Source: Brevibacterium sanguinis
Lineage (GTDB): Bacteria; Actinomycetota; Actinomycetes; Actinomycetales; Brevibacteriaceae
NCBI RefSeq assembly: GCF_003315415.1
Contig: NZ_QNSB01000014.1
Location: 36,087-100,086, forward strand
Direction of reading: 5' to 3'
Length of the DNA: 64,000 nucleotides
The notes under the pieces are model-generated. The model was not told where the DNA came from and searched no databases. It saw only the letters and a list, made by a program, of their open reading frames with translations. Shown one piece after another: positions 24,453-33,977 of the stretch; the first letter of the stretch is position 1, and the number at the start of each line of letters is the position of its first letter. The translations under genes were made by a program, and so were the position numbers.

Positions 24453-26168
24453 TCAGAACAGCTGGCGGATGTTCGAACGGGCGAGGTCGACGAGTTCGTC
24501 GCCGCGACCCGAGAGCACCGTGCGGATCGCGTAGAGCGCGAACCCCTTCGCCTGTTCGGCGCTGATCGACGGGGGCATCGACAGCTCCTGCCGCTCCGTG
24601 ACGACGTCGAGGACGGCCGGTCCCCTGTGGGCGAGGAACTTCTTCACCGTCGCGGGCAGCTGGGAGGACTTCTCGACGCGGAATCCCCTGATCCCGACCG
24701 CCTCGGCGATGCCCGAGAAGTCGGGGTTGGACAGGTCGGTGCCGAAGTTGACGAATCCCGCGGCCTTCATCTCGAGTTCGACGAAGTTGAGCGACGAGTT
24801 GTTGTAGACGACCGCCTTGACGGGCAGGTCGTTCTGGGTGAGCGTGAGAAGCTCCCCCAAGAGCATCGCCAGACCGCCGTCCCCGGCCAGGGCGATGACC
24901 TGCCGGTCCGGGTGCGACGCCTGGACGCCCACGCTCTGGGACAGGGCATTGGCCATCGACCCGTGGCTGAAGGAGCCGATGAGTCGTCGTCGGCCGTTCA
25001 TCCCCAGGTAGCGCGCCGCCCAGACGACGGGCGAACCGACATCGGGGATGAAGACGGCATCGTCATCGGCGAGATCGTCGATGAGCTTCGTCAGGTACTG
25101 CGGGTGGATCGTCCGCTTCGATGCCGAGGCGAGGTCGTCGAGGCCCTTGCGGGTCTTCGCGTAGTGCTTCGTCATCGCCTTGAGATGGGAGGAACTGCGG
25201 GACGAGTCGATGAGCGGCAGGAGCTCCCCGACGGTGTCGGCCACCGTCCCGACCAGGCCGATGTCGACCTTCGTCCGGCGACCGAGCTGGGCGCCGCGCA
25301 CATCGACCTGGATGACTGTCGCGTCCTCGGGGTAGAACTGCTGGTAGGGCAGGTCGGTGCCGAGCATGAGCAGGGTGTCGCAGTCCTTGAGGGCGTGATA
25401 TCCGGAGGAGAAGCCGAGCAGCCCGGTCATCCCGACGTCATACGGGTTGTCGTACTCGACGAACTCCTTGCCGCGCAGCGTGTGGACGATCGGGGCCTGC
25501 AGCTTCTCGGCGATCGCGATGAGCTCGTCATGGGCTCCCGCCGTCCCCGCGCCGGCGAGGATCGTCACCTTCCTGCTCGAGTTGAGCGCCTCGGCGGCCG
25601 CGGCGATCTGGGAGGACGCCGGGATCACGCGGGAGGGGTGGGCCCGGATCGCCTCGGCGCGGGCATCGATCTCCCGCAGCGCGACATCACCGGGGATGAC
25701 GAGGACGGCGACCCCGCGCTTCTCCACCGCCTCCCGCATCGCGATGCGCAGGAGCCTGGGCATCTGCTCCGGTGTCGCGACGTGCTCGACGTAGACGCTG
25801 CACTCGCGGAACAGCTCGGTGGGGTGCGTCTCCTGGAAGTAGGTGGACCCGATCTCGTCGCTGGGGATGTGGGCGGCGATCGCGAGCACCGGGACGCGGG
25901 AGCGCTGCGCGTCGTAGAGTCCGTTGATGAGGTGGAGGTTGCCGGGGCCGCAGCTGCCGGCGCACACGGCGAGCTCCCCCGTCATCGCCGCCTCACCGCT
26001 CGCGGCGAAGGCGGCACCCTCCTCGTGCCTGACATGCACCCATTGGAGCTCGGGGTTGACGCGCAGGGCGTCGGTGAAACCGTTGAGGGAGTCCCCGGGG
26101 ATGCCGTAAACCCGCTTGACCCCACTCGCGACGAGCGTATCGACGATGTTCCTGGCGACGGTCGGCAT
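24453..26168 (-). CDS. poxB: Pyruvate dehydrogenase (quinone) / pyruvate oxidase
   Basis: A 571-residue thiamine-diphosphate and FAD enzyme that decarboxylates pyruvate to acetate and CO2 and passes electrons to membrane quinones. The N-terminal Pyr domain has YGIPGDSLNGF and the catalytic Glu in RHEEGAAFAAS; the FAD-binding middle domain follows; the C-terminal PP domain carries GDGGLAMLLGELLTL, with the metal-binding GDG...NN motif ending at VVYNNSSLNFVELE. The C-terminus (SGRGDELVDLARSNIRQLF) resembles the lipid-binding tail of E. coli PoxB. GGGAAGGAAG precedes the ATG. It is divergent from the glycogen cluster, so both could respond to carbon overflow. Confidence 0.93.
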   Translation of the reverse strand: MPTVARNIVDTLVASGVKRVYGIPGDSLNGFTDALRVNPELQWVHVRHEEGAAFAASGEAAMTGELAVCAGSCGPGNLHLINGLYDAQRSRVPVLAIAAHIPSDEIGSTYFQETHPTELFRECSVYVEHVATPEQMPRLLRIAMREAVEKRGVAVLVIPGDVALREIDARAEAIRAHPSRVIPASSQIAAAAEALNSSRKVTILAGAGTAGAHDELIAIAEKLQAPIVHTLRGKEFVEYDNPYDVGMTGLLGFSSGYHALKDCDTLLMLGTDLPYQQFYPEDATVIQVDVRGAQLGRRTKVDIGLVGTVADTVGELLPLIDSSRSSSHLKAMTKHYAKTRKGLDDLASASKRTIHPQYLTKLIDDLADDDAVFIPDVGSPVVWAARYLGMNGRRRLIGSFSHGSMANALSQSVGVQASHPDRQVIALAGDGGLAMLLGELLTLTQNDLPVKAVVYNNSSLNFVELEMKAAGFVNFGTDLSNPDFSGIAEAVGIRGFRVEKSSQLPATVKKFLAHRGPAVLDVVTERQELSMPPSISAEQAKGFALYAIRTVLSGRGDELVDLARSNIRQLF

Positions 26169-26345
26169 GAGCTTCCTTCCCTTGAAACATGGATCGCCGC
26201 CAGTCTAGACCCGTCCCGTGGCCGCGGTCCCGGGAGAGTCCGGACGTCGTTGCCGCGCGCGTGGGCTCCGCCTGTCCCGGACTGCCGTGCGGCCGACAGC
26301 GGTTGGGATGGTGTCGGTTCGGACGGTGCCGGTGCGGACTGCACC

Positions 26346-26351
26346 TATGAT
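26346..26351 (+). promoter_or_regulatory. Putative -10 (TATGAT) of glgP
   Basis: TATGAT lies 55 nt upstream of the glgP start in the 238-nt divergent region with poxB. No good -35 is visible; G/C-rich GGAC repeats precede it. Confidence 0.4.
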
Positions 26352-26406
26352 GAGATCCAGTGCGGGTTCCGGATCGGGACCCGGCCCCTTCAGGTACAGG
26401 AGACCC

Positions 26407-28866
26407 ATGTCAGAGAGCCTCGACGAAGTGCGCAGCGACCGACACGAGTCCACTGCCCTGCCGGAGTCCACGGCCCTGCCCGCGCCTACTGCCGCGAGCC
26501 TCCGGGACGCACTGCTCCACCACCTGCGCTTCACCGTCGGCACCACCCCGGAGCGCGCCTCGGCGTTCGACTGGCGCATGGCGGTGTCGCACACGATCCG
26601 CGACCGGGCGGTCGACCCGTGGTTCGAATCCGTTCGACGCACCGAGGCCGAGGACCGCAAGCGCGTCCACTACCTGTCGATGGAGTTCCTCATCGGGCGC
26701 ATCCTCGAGGACGCCGCGATCAACCTGGGCCTGCGGGACACGATCGACGAGGTGCTCGACGGCTTCGGCCTCAGCTTCACCGAGATCGCCGAGGGCGAAC
26801 CCGATGCGGCCCTCGGCAACGGCGGCCTCGGCCGGCTCGCCGCGTGCTACCTGGAGTCGATGGCGACTGTCGGCTGCCCCGGCTACGGCTACGGGCTGCG
26901 CTACGAGCACGGCCTGTTCGAGCAGAGCTTCGAGAACGGCCGCCAGGTCGAGACGCCGGAGAACTGGCTGGCCACCGGCAACCCCTGGGACTTCACGCGC
27001 CCGGAGACCGCCTACCGGGTCGGGTTCGGCGGCGAGGTCATCGAGGAGGGCGGACGCCGGATCTGGGTTCCGCGAAGCCGGGTGCTCGCCGCCGCGCACG
27101 ACACCCCGGTCGTCGGCTACGGGGCCCGGTGGGCGAACACCCTACGCCTGTGGGCGGCGATGCCCGGTGCCGAGCTCTTCGACCTCGACCGCTTCAACGC
27201 CGGCGACTTCGCCGCGGCCTCCGAGGCTGAAGCGCTCGCCCGCAGCCTCACCCGCGTCCTCTACCCCAACGACACGACCGACGGCGGCAAGCAGCTGCGA
27301 CTGTCGCAGGAGTACTTCCTCTCCTCCGCCTCGGTGCAGGACATCCTCGCCCGCCACCTCGGCGCGCACGATGACCTCCGCCGCCTGCCCGAGTCCGTCG
27401 CGATCCAGATGAACGACACCCACCCCGCGATCGCGGGTCCCGAGCTCATCCGGCTCCTCGTCGACGAGCACGGATTCGGCTTCGACGCGGCCGCCGGCAT
27501 CGCCACCCAGGTACTCGGCTACACCAACCACACCCTGCTGCCGGAGGCGCTCGAGCGCTGGACGGTCGGCCTCATGCGCCACGTGCTGCCGCGCCACCTG
27601 GAGATCATCGAGGGACTCGACACCCAGTTCGTCGAGCTCCAGGGAGAGCGGCCCGACCCCGTGCGGCTCATCGGCGGCGATCAGGTGAACATGGGCGACC
27701 TGGCATTCGCCGTCAGCCACAAGGTCAACGGCGTCTCCGCGCTCCACACCGACCTCGTCCGGAAGGACCTCTTCCCCGTCCACGACGAACTGCATCCCGG
27801 CCGCATCGTCAACATCACCAACGGCATCACGCCGCGGCGGTGGCTCAAGCTCGCCAATCCCGCCCTGTCCGAGCTGATCACCGACACGATCGGCAGCGGG
27901 TGGGAGACCGACCTCGACCGGTTGCGCGGACTCGAGCAGCACGCCGACGATCCGGGATTCCAGGAGGCGTTCGGTCGGACGAAGCGCCTGGCGAAGGTCC
28001 GCTTCGCCGACTGGCTCGCCGCCGAGCACGATATCGAGGCGCCGCTCGACGCGCTGTTCGACGCCCAGGTCAAGCGCCTGCACGAGTACAAGCGCCAGCT
28101 GCTCAACATCCTGTGGACGATCGCCCGCTACCAGCGGATCAAGCGCGATCCCGGAGCCGGGTGGGTGCCGCGGGTGAAGATCTTCGGCGGCAAGGCCGCA
28201 CCCAGCTACGACACGGCCAAGGAGATCATCCGCCTCATCAACGACGTCGCCCGGATCGTCAACGACGACCCCGAGACCAGGGACCTCCTGCGCGTCATCT
28301 ACCCGCCGAACTACGGCGTGTCCATGGCCCAGAAGCTCATCCCCGCCTCCGATCTCTCCGAGCAGATCTCCACCGCCGGCATGGAGGCCTCGGGCACCGG
28401 GAACATGAAGTTCGCGCTCAACGGCGCGCTCACGATCGGCACCCTCGACGGGGCCAATGTCGAGATCCGCGAGCACGTCGGCGCCGGCAACTTCTTCCTC
28501 TTCGGACTCACCACTGACGAGGTCGCGGCACGCAGGTCCGAAGCCGATCACGCCCGCACCGCGATCATGGCCAGCCGACCGCTGCAGGACGTGCTCCAGT
28601 CCGTCGCGGAGGGAGCGTTCAGCCCCGACGAGCCGCACCGTCATGGGAGACTCGTCGACCTGATGTGGAACAGCGACTGGTTCCTCGTCGCCTCGGACTT
28701 CGACGCCTACGACTCCGCTCAGGACGAGGTCGATCGCGCCTACCGGGACTCCCACCACTGGCAGCGCATGGCGATCCTCAACATCGCCCGCATGGGTCAC
28801 TTCAGCTCCGACCGTTCGATCCGGGAGTACATGAGCCGGATCTGGGACATCCCCGCGGCGCTGTAG
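26407..28866 (+). CDS. glgP: Glycogen/maltodextrin phosphorylase
   Basis: An 819-residue GT35 enzyme that phosphorolyses alpha-1,4-glucan to glucose 1-phosphate. The pyridoxal phosphate lysine is Lys668 in ASGTGNMKFALNGALTIGT. Other family blocks are HYLSMEFLIGR, GNGGLGRLAACYLESMA and NDTHPAIAGPEL. The length matches classical E. coli/rabbit-type phosphorylases; the actinobacterial alpha-glucan phosphorylases I remember are often of a different type. AGGAG 5 nt upstream sets the ATG. It opens a same-strand glycogen cluster with glgC, glgA and glgX. Confidence 0.93.
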   Translation: MSESLDEVRSDRHESTALPESTALPAPTAASLRDALLHHLRFTVGTTPERASAFDWRMAVSHTIRDRAVDPWFESVRRTEAEDRKRVHYLSMEFLIGRILEDAAINLGLRDTIDEVLDGFGLSFTEIAEGEPDAALGNGGLGRLAACYLESMATVGCPGYGYGLRYEHGLFEQSFENGRQVETPENWLATGNPWDFTRPETAYRVGFGGEVIEEGGRRIWVPRSRVLAAAHDTPVVGYGARWANTLRLWAAMPGAELFDLDRFNAGDFAAASEAEALARSLTRVLYPNDTTDGGKQLRLSQEYFLSSASVQDILARHLGAHDDLRRLPESVAIQMNDTHPAIAGPELIRLLVDEHGFGFDAAAGIATQVLGYTNHTLLPEALERWTVGLMRHVLPRHLEIIEGLDTQFVELQGERPDPVRLIGGDQVNMGDLAFAVSHKVNGVSALHTDLVRKDLFPVHDELHPGRIVNITNGITPRRWLKLANPALSELITDTIGSGWETDLDRLRGLEQHADDPGFQEAFGRTKRLAKVRFADWLAAEHDIEAPLDALFDAQVKRLHEYKRQLLNILWTIARYQRIKRDPGAGWVPRVKIFGGKAAPSYDTAKEIIRLINDVARIVNDDPETRDLLRVIYPPNYGVSMAQKLIPASDLSEQISTAGMEASGTGNMKFALNGALTIGTLDGANVEIREHVGAGNFFLFGLTTDEVAARRSEADHARTAIMASRPLQDVLQSVAEGAFSPDEPHRHGRLVDLMWNSDWFLVASDFDAYDSAQDEVDRAYRDSHHWQRMAILNIARMGHFSSDRSIREYMSRIWDIPAAL

Positions 28867-28897
28867 GTCCGCACCATTGCACGCTCGTCCGACGCCT

Positions 28898-28915
28898 CGG
28901 CACCCGATGGTGCCG
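28898..28915 (+). terminator. Hairpin between glgP and glgC
   Basis: CGGCACC pairs with GGTGCCG across a CGAT loop (7 bp). It is not followed by Ts; it may attenuate glgP transcripts. A possible separate glgC promoter follows. Confidence 0.35.
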
Positions 28916-28947
28916 CGCGGCGGAGTTCCGTGGTTGGATTGGACCAG

Positions 28948-28953
28948 TATCCT
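28948..28953 (+). promoter_or_regulatory. Putative -10 (TATCCT) of glgC
   Basis: TATCCT stands 18 nt before the glgC start, downstream of the glgP hairpin. GTTCCG 17 nt upstream is a weak -35 candidate. Confidence 0.35.
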
Positions 28954-28971
28954 GCGGACGAAGGAGTCGAG

Positions 28972-30273
28972 ATGGTCAATGGTTCTCGGAACCACACGGA
29001 CAGTCCCTCAGGGGCGCACCTGCGTCTCAGCAGCCAGGCCATGGCATTCGTCCTGGCCGGTGGCCGCGGCAGCCGGCTGGAGGAGCTCACCGACAGGCGC
29101 GCCAAGCCCGCGGTCCACTTCGGCGGGAAATCTCGCATCATCGACTTCCCGCTGTCGAATGCCCTCAACTCCGGGATCCGCAAGATGGCGATCGCCACGC
29201 AGTACAAGGCGCACTCGCTGATCAGGCACGTGCAGCGGGGTTGGGGCTTCTTCCGCGCCGAACGCAACGAATACCTCGACATCCTGCCGGCAAGCCAACG
29301 CGTCGCCGAGAACAAGTGGTACCTGGGGACCGCCGACGCCGTCACGCAGAACATCGACATCGTCGACGACTACCAGGTCGAGTACGTCATCGTGCTCGCC
29401 GGCGACCACGTCTACAAGATGGACTACGAGGTCATGCTCCATCAGCACGTCGAGACCGGTGCCGATGTCACGGTCGGCTGCCTGACCGTCCCCCGCGAGG
29501 AGGCCTCGGCCGTCGGCGTCATGGACGTCGACGAGACCGGCCGGATCGTCGACTTCCTCGAGAAGCCGGCCGACCCGCCGGGCATGCCCGACGACCCGGA
29601 CATGGCGCTCGCATCGATGGGCATCTACGTCTTCGACTGGGACTTCCTCCGCGACCTGCTGCTCGCCGACGCCGAGGACACGAACTCGAGCCACGACTTC
29701 GGCCATGACCTCATCCCCGCGATCGTGCGGAACGGCAGCGCCTACGCCCACCGGTTCAGCGAGTCCTGTGTGATGAGCGGCCTGGAGACCGAACCCTACT
29801 GGCGCGACGTGGGCACGATCGACGCCTTCTGGCAGGCGAACATCGACCTCACCGAGTTCGTGCCCGCCCTCGACCTCTACGACAACGAATGGCCGATCTG
29901 GACGTACTCCGAACTGGCCCCGCCCGCCAAGTTCATCCACGACGACGAGGGGCGACGCGGGCAGGCGATCCAGTCGCTCGTCTCGGGCAACAGCATCATC
30001 AGCGGCGCGGACGTGCACAACTCCCTCCTGTTCACCGGCGCCCGTGTCCACTCCTACGCCTCCCTCGACCACGTCGTCTCCCTGCCCTACGTCGACGTGG
30101 GTCGCGGGGCTCGGATCACCCGAGCCGTGCTCGACAATCGGGTCCGCATTCCCGCCGGCCTCGTCGTCGGAGAGGATCCGGAGGAGGACGAGAAGTGGTT
30201 CCGGCGGACCAAGGACGGCATCGTGCTCATCACCCAGCCGATGCTCGACCGCCGCGCCGCCGCCCTCGAATGA
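28972..30273 (+). CDS. glgC: Glucose-1-phosphate adenylyltransferase, alphaproteobacterial type
   Basis: A 433-residue enzyme making ADP-glucose from glucose 1-phosphate and ATP, the committed step of bacterial glycogen synthesis. The nucleotide loop is [19 protein letters not shown] and the regulatory/substrate region [13 protein letters not shown]-terminal left-handed helix begins about residue 330. The segments [33 protein letters not shown] and [10 protein letters not shown], and the ending [13 protein letters not shown], match what I remember of rhizobial GlgC, whereas mycobacterial-type GlgC has EYITPVPAQQR and QNW instead. AAGGAG precedes the ATG. Its stop lies in a 29-nt tandem duplication. 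Confidence 0.94.
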   Translation: MVNGSRNHTDSPSGAHLRLSSQAMAFVLAGGRGSRLEELTDRRAKPAVHFGGKSRIIDFPLSNALNSGIRKMAIATQYKAHSLIRHVQRGWGFFRAERNEYLDILPASQRVAENKWYLGTADAVTQNIDIVDDYQVEYVIVLAGDHVYKMDYEVMLHQHVETGADVTVGCLTVPREEASAVGVMDVDETGRIVDFLEKPADPPGMPDDPDMALASMGIYVFDWDFLRDLLLADAEDTNSSHDFGHDLIPAIVRNGSAYAHRFSESCVMSGLETEPYWRDVGTIDAFWQANIDLTEFVPALDLYDNEWPIWTYSELAPPAKFIHDDEGRRGQAIQSLVSGNSIISGADVHNSLLFTGARVHSYASLDHVVSLPYVDVGRGARITRAVLDNRVRIPAGLVVGEDPEEDEKWFRRTKDGIVLITQPMLDRRAAALE

Positions 30274-30318
30274 ATCGTCGAGGCGGGACCGCCCTCGAAT
30301 GAATTGCCGAGGCGGTTC
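30261..30318 (+). repeat. Two tandem 29-nt repeats spanning the glgC stop codon
   Basis: 30261-30289 and 30290-30318 are tandem copies differing at about four positions. Each contains the final Ala-Leu-Glu-stop codons. Each copy can fold into a small hairpin (for example CCTCGA with TCGAGG in the first). The unit length is not a multiple of three, so the duplication stays outside the protein. Confidence 0.75.
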
Positions 30319-30389
30319 CCGTCCCCGCATCGCCGGTGACCGACGATGCCGGTCCCACCGCTCAGAACCCGTGAAGAGAAAGGGTCCCC

Positions 30390-31856
30390 ATGTCGCACGA
30401 CCATCGTCGGGTGCTGTCCGTGGCCTCGGAATGCGCACCGCTGCTGAAGACGGGCGGTCTGGCCGACGTGGTCGGCGCCCTGCCCGCCGCCTTGGCCGAG
30501 TACGGCTGGCAGTCGCGGATCCTGCTTCCCGCCTATCGGGGCATCCTCGACCAGGTCGGCCACACGGACGAGGTCTGGCACGACGAGGACCTCCACGGCG
30601 GTCGTGCGGTCGTGCGCTCCGGCGCCCATCAGGGACTCGACCTGCTCCTGCTCGACGCCCCGCACCTGTTCGACCGCCCCGGCGGACCGTACACCGTCGA
30701 CGGACACGATCACCCGGACAACCCTGTGCGCTTCGCCGCGCTGTCCTGGGTCGGCGCCCAGCTCGCCCTCCACGGCACGGTCGAGGGCTGGCGGCCCGAC
30801 ATCGTCCACGTCCACGACTGGCAGTCCGGCCTCGTGCCCTCGTACCTCAGGTACGCGGGCTCGGCCGTGCCGACGCTCCTGACGATCCACAACATCGCGT
30901 TCCAGGGACTGTTCGGCCCCGACCAGCTCGACCGCCTGCGCCTGCCGACGTGGGACTTCCATCCCGAGGCACTCGAGTACCACGGGCAGGTCAGCACCCT
31001 CAAGGCGGGAATGGTCCACGCCTCGCAGGTCACGACCGTCAGCCCCACCTACGCCGAGGAGCTCACGACCCCGGAGTTCGGGTTCGGCCTCGAGGGCGTC
31101 GCCCGCATGCGGCGCGACCGGGGCGAGATGACCGGGATCCTCAACGGCATCGACACGACCGTCTGGGATCCGGCGGCCGATCCCGCCGTCCTCCCCTATT
31201 CCGCCGACGACCCGGCCGGGAAGGCCGCGAACCGCCGCGCCCTGCTCGACGAGTTCTTGCTCGGCGAGCCCGCCGGTCCGCTCGCGGTCGTCGTCACCAG
31301 GCTCACGCATCAGAAGGGCGTCGACCTGCTGCTCGACGCGCTGCCGCGGTTCGTCGAGGCGGGTGGGGCGGTCGTCGTCCTCGGCTCCGGCGACCCGGGC
31401 TATGAGCACGACCTCGGTGTGCTCGCCTCCCGCTTCCCCACCTCGGTGGGGGTGCGCATCGGATACGACGAACCGCTGAGCCACCGCATGTACGCCGGCG
31501 GTGACCTCGTCCTCGTGCCCTCCCGCTTCGAACCGTGCGGACTCACCCAGCTGTACGGGCTGCGCTACGGGGCCGTGCCCGTGGTGGCCGCGACCGGTGG
31601 GCTGCGCGACACCGTCATCGATGCGACCGACGAGAACCTCGCGAACGGCTCGGCCACCGGGTTCACCTTCGGCGACCGTCGACTGGGCGGGACCGTCGAC
31701 GCGGGCGGGTTCGGCTTCGCCCTCGGACGTGCCGTCGACTTGTTCGCCGACCGCGACGCCTGGAGGCGACTGCGCGATCGCGCGATGCGCGAGCCCGTCG
31801 ACTGGGGCACCTCGGCGCAGCGCTACTGTGAACTGTTCGACGAGATGATGCGATGA
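30390..31856 (+). CDS. glgA: Glycogen synthase, GT5 type
   Basis: A 488-residue GT-B fold enzyme that extends alpha-1,4-glucan with ADP-glucose. The diagnostic GT5 N-terminal motif LKTGGLADVVGALP is present, with VHVHDWQSGLVP, LLTIHNIAFQGLFG and the C-terminal PSRFEPCGLTQLYGLRYG including the catalytic Glu. Actinobacteria usually carry the shorter GT4-type protein now called GlgM, so a GT5 enzyme is unusual and reads like the proteobacterial one. AAAGGG lies 5 nt before the ATG. The last 4 nt overlap glgX as ATGA, so translation is coupled. Confidence 0.94.
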   Translation: MSHDHRRVLSVASECAPLLKTGGLADVVGALPAALAEYGWQSRILLPAYRGILDQVGHTDEVWHDEDLHGGRAVVRSGAHQGLDLLLLDAPHLFDRPGGPYTVDGHDHPDNPVRFAALSWVGAQLALHGTVEGWRPDIVHVHDWQSGLVPSYLRYAGSAVPTLLTIHNIAFQGLFGPDQLDRLRLPTWDFHPEALEYHGQVSTLKAGMVHASQVTTVSPTYAEELTTPEFGFGLEGVARMRRDRGEMTGILNGIDTTVWDPAADPAVLPYSADDPAGKAANRRALLDEFLLGEPAGPLAVVVTRLTHQKGVDLLLDALPRFVEAGGAVVVLGSGDPGYEHDLGVLASRFPTSVGVRIGYDEPLSHRMYAGGDLVLVPSRFEPCGLTQLYGLRYGAVPVVAATGGLRDTVIDATDENLANGSATGFTFGDRRLGGTVDAGGFGFALGRAVDLFADRDAWRRLRDRAMREPVDWGTSAQRYCELFDEMMR

Positions 31857-33967
31857 CCGACCGCGGTCGCCGCGAGGTGACAGCCGGCAGATCCTGGCCG
31901 CTCGGGGTCACGGTCGACGGGGACGGGGTGAACGTCGCGGTGTGGGCACCGGAGGCCACCGAGGTGACGCTGTGCCTCTTCGCCGAGGATACCGCGGAGG
32001 TGCGGGTGCGTCTGCCGTACCGTGACGGGGATGTCCGGCACGCGCACGTCTCGCGGGTCGCCGTCGGCACCCGCTACGGTCTGCGCGCCGACGGCCCCCA
32101 CAGCCCGGGCGAGGGACTGCGGTTCAATCCGCACAAGCTGCTCGTCGATCCCTATGCGCGACTGCTCGATTCGCCGGTGCGCTGGGATCCGCTGATGTCG
32201 GGCTGCGAAGTCGGCCCCGGCGATCTCGTCAGGGACCGGCGCGACAGCGCACCGGTGGTGCCCAAGGGCGTGGTCGTCGGCCCGCCACGCGGACCGGATC
32301 CCACCCTCAACCGCCCGCATCATGCCCTGGCCGATCTCGTCGTCTACGAGACCCATCTCAAGGGGATCTCGGCCGTCCATCCCGGCGTGCCCGAGGAGCT
32401 TCGCGGCACCTATGCCGGCATGGCGCATCCGGTGGTCATCGACCATCTGCGGACCCTGGGCGTCAACGCCGTCGAGCTCCTCCCGGTCCAGGCGTTCCTC
32501 GACGACCGGCACCTCGTCGAGAAGGGGCTGAGGAACTACTGGGGCTACCAGCCGATCGCCTGGTTCGCGCCGGAACCGCGCTTCGCCCGGCGGGCCGAGG
32601 ATGCCGACGCCGAGCTCCGCGCCCTGGTCCACACCCTGCACGAGGCGGGGATCGAGGTCATCGTCGACGTCGTCTGCAACCACAACGGCGAAGGCGATGA
32701 GCACGGCCCGACGCTCAGCCTCCGCGGTCTGCACAATCGGGGCTACTTCCGACTCAACGACGATGGGCGCCACTACGTCAACGACACCGGGACGGGCAAC
32801 ACCCTGGCCGTCGACCGGCCCATGGTCCTGCGCCTGGTCCTCGACAGCCTCCGTCACTGGGTCGAGCACTACGGCGCCGACGGGTTCCGCTTCGATCTGG
32901 CGGCGGCCGTCGGGCGCACCGCGGGCGGCTTCGACCCGACGGGACCGTTCTTCCAGGCCGTGCGGCAGGATCCCGTCCTCGCCGGGGTCAAGCTCATCGC
33001 CGAGCCGTGGGACCTGGGGCCGGGCGGCTACCAGCTCGGGCACTTCAGCCATCCGTGGTCGGAATGGAACGACCGGTTCCGCGACGGGGTGCGCAGGGCC
33101 TGGCGCGGTGACCCCCTCGGTCAGGTGGGGCTGGCCTCGGCACTGCTCGGCTCCGCGGGACTGTTCGATCACTCGCATCGCGGCGCCACCGCGTCGATCA
33201 ACTTCGTGACCGCCCACGACGGCTTCACGCTGGCCGACGTCGTGTCCTATGCGGGCAAGCACAACGAGGCGAATCTCGAGGACAACCGCGACGGTCATGA
33301 CGACAACCACACCGACAACCTCGGCGTCGAAGGTCCCAGCGATGACGAGCGGATCCGCTCCCGGCGCGCCCGGCGGGTGCGAGGAATGCTCACGACCCTG
33401 CTCGTCTCCCAGGGGGTGCCGATGCTGCTCGCCGGTGACGAGCTCGGCAACAGCCAGAACGGCAACAACAACGCCTACGCGCAGGACAACCCGATCGGCT
33501 GGATCGACTGGTCCTCCCCCGATGCCGACCTGGCGGCATTCGTCCGCCGCGTCATCGCCGTGCGCCGCCGCCTCCCCGTGCTGCGTCAGCGCTCGTTCCT
33601 CCACGGCAATGTGCGTGCCGACGGCCACCAGGACGTCATCTGGCGCCGCGCCGACGGTGAGGTCCCGACAGCCGAGGACTGGCACGATCCCGAGTTCCGT
33701 CTCATCGCCGCTCAGCTGCGTGGGGCGGCCGGAGATCCCGACGGCGAGGCGATCGGGGACGTCGTCCTCGTCGTCCTCAACGTCGGCGACGACGCCGAGG
33801 TGCGTCTGCCCGAAGCCCCAAGCTGGCACCTCGAGGTCGACTCCGCCCGCCCCGCGGCCGCCGGCCCCGTCCGCGATCCCTATCCCGTCCTCGCCCAGTC
33901 GGTCGTCGTGATGTCCGTCGACTCCGATCGTCACCCCGACTCCGATCGTCACCCAGGCTCCCGCTGA
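31853..33967 (+). CDS. glgX: Glycogen debranching enzyme, isoamylase type
   Basis: A 704-residue GH13 subfamily 11 enzyme that hydrolyses alpha-1,6 branches of phosphorylase-limited glycogen. A CBM48-like N-terminal domain (about 15-110) precedes the barrel. Catalytic blocks are [22 protein letters not shown] (nucleophile Asp), [16 protein letters not shown] (acid Glu) and [14 protein letters not shown]. The loop [21 protein letters not shown] is typical. The C-terminus ends in a duplicated [12 protein letters not shown] stretch from an 18-nt tandem repeat. It works with GlgP in breakdown and lies between glgA and the glucosidase gene. Confidence 0.94.
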   Translation: MTDRGRREVTAGRSWPLGVTVDGDGVNVAVWAPEATEVTLCLFAEDTAEVRVRLPYRDGDVRHAHVSRVAVGTRYGLRADGPHSPGEGLRFNPHKLLVDPYARLLDSPVRWDPLMSGCEVGPGDLVRDRRDSAPVVPKGVVVGPPRGPDPTLNRPHHALADLVVYETHLKGISAVHPGVPEELRGTYAGMAHPVVIDHLRTLGVNAVELLPVQAFLDDRHLVEKGLRNYWGYQPIAWFAPEPRFARRAEDADAELRALVHTLHEAGIEVIVDVVCNHNGEGDEHGPTLSLRGLHNRGYFRLNDDGRHYVNDTGTGNTLAVDRPMVLRLVLDSLRHWVEHYGADGFRFDLAAAVGRTAGGFDPTGPFFQAVRQDPVLAGVKLIAEPWDLGPGGYQLGHFSHPWSEWNDRFRDGVRRAWRGDPLGQVGLASALLGSAGLFDHSHRGATASINFVTAHDGFTLADVVSYAGKHNEANLEDNRDGHDDNHTDNLGVEGPSDDERIRSRRARRVRGMLTTLLVSQGVPMLLAGDELGNSQNGNNNAYAQDNPIGWIDWSSPDADLAAFVRRVIAVRRRLPVLRQRSFLHGNVRADGHQDVIWRRADGEVPTAEDWHDPEFRLIAAQLRGAAGDPDGEAIGDVVLVVLNVGDDAEVRLPEAPSWHLEVDSARPAAAGPVRDPYPVLAQSVVVMSVDSDRHPDSDRHPGSR
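33920..33955 (+). repeat. Two tandem 18-nt repeats at the 3' end of glgX
   Basis: 33920-33937 and 33938-33955 are identical apart from the last base. They add a repeated Asp-Ser-Asp-Arg-His-Pro unit to the GlgX C-terminus. Confidence 0.8.
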
Positions 33968-33977
33968 AAGGAATCCC

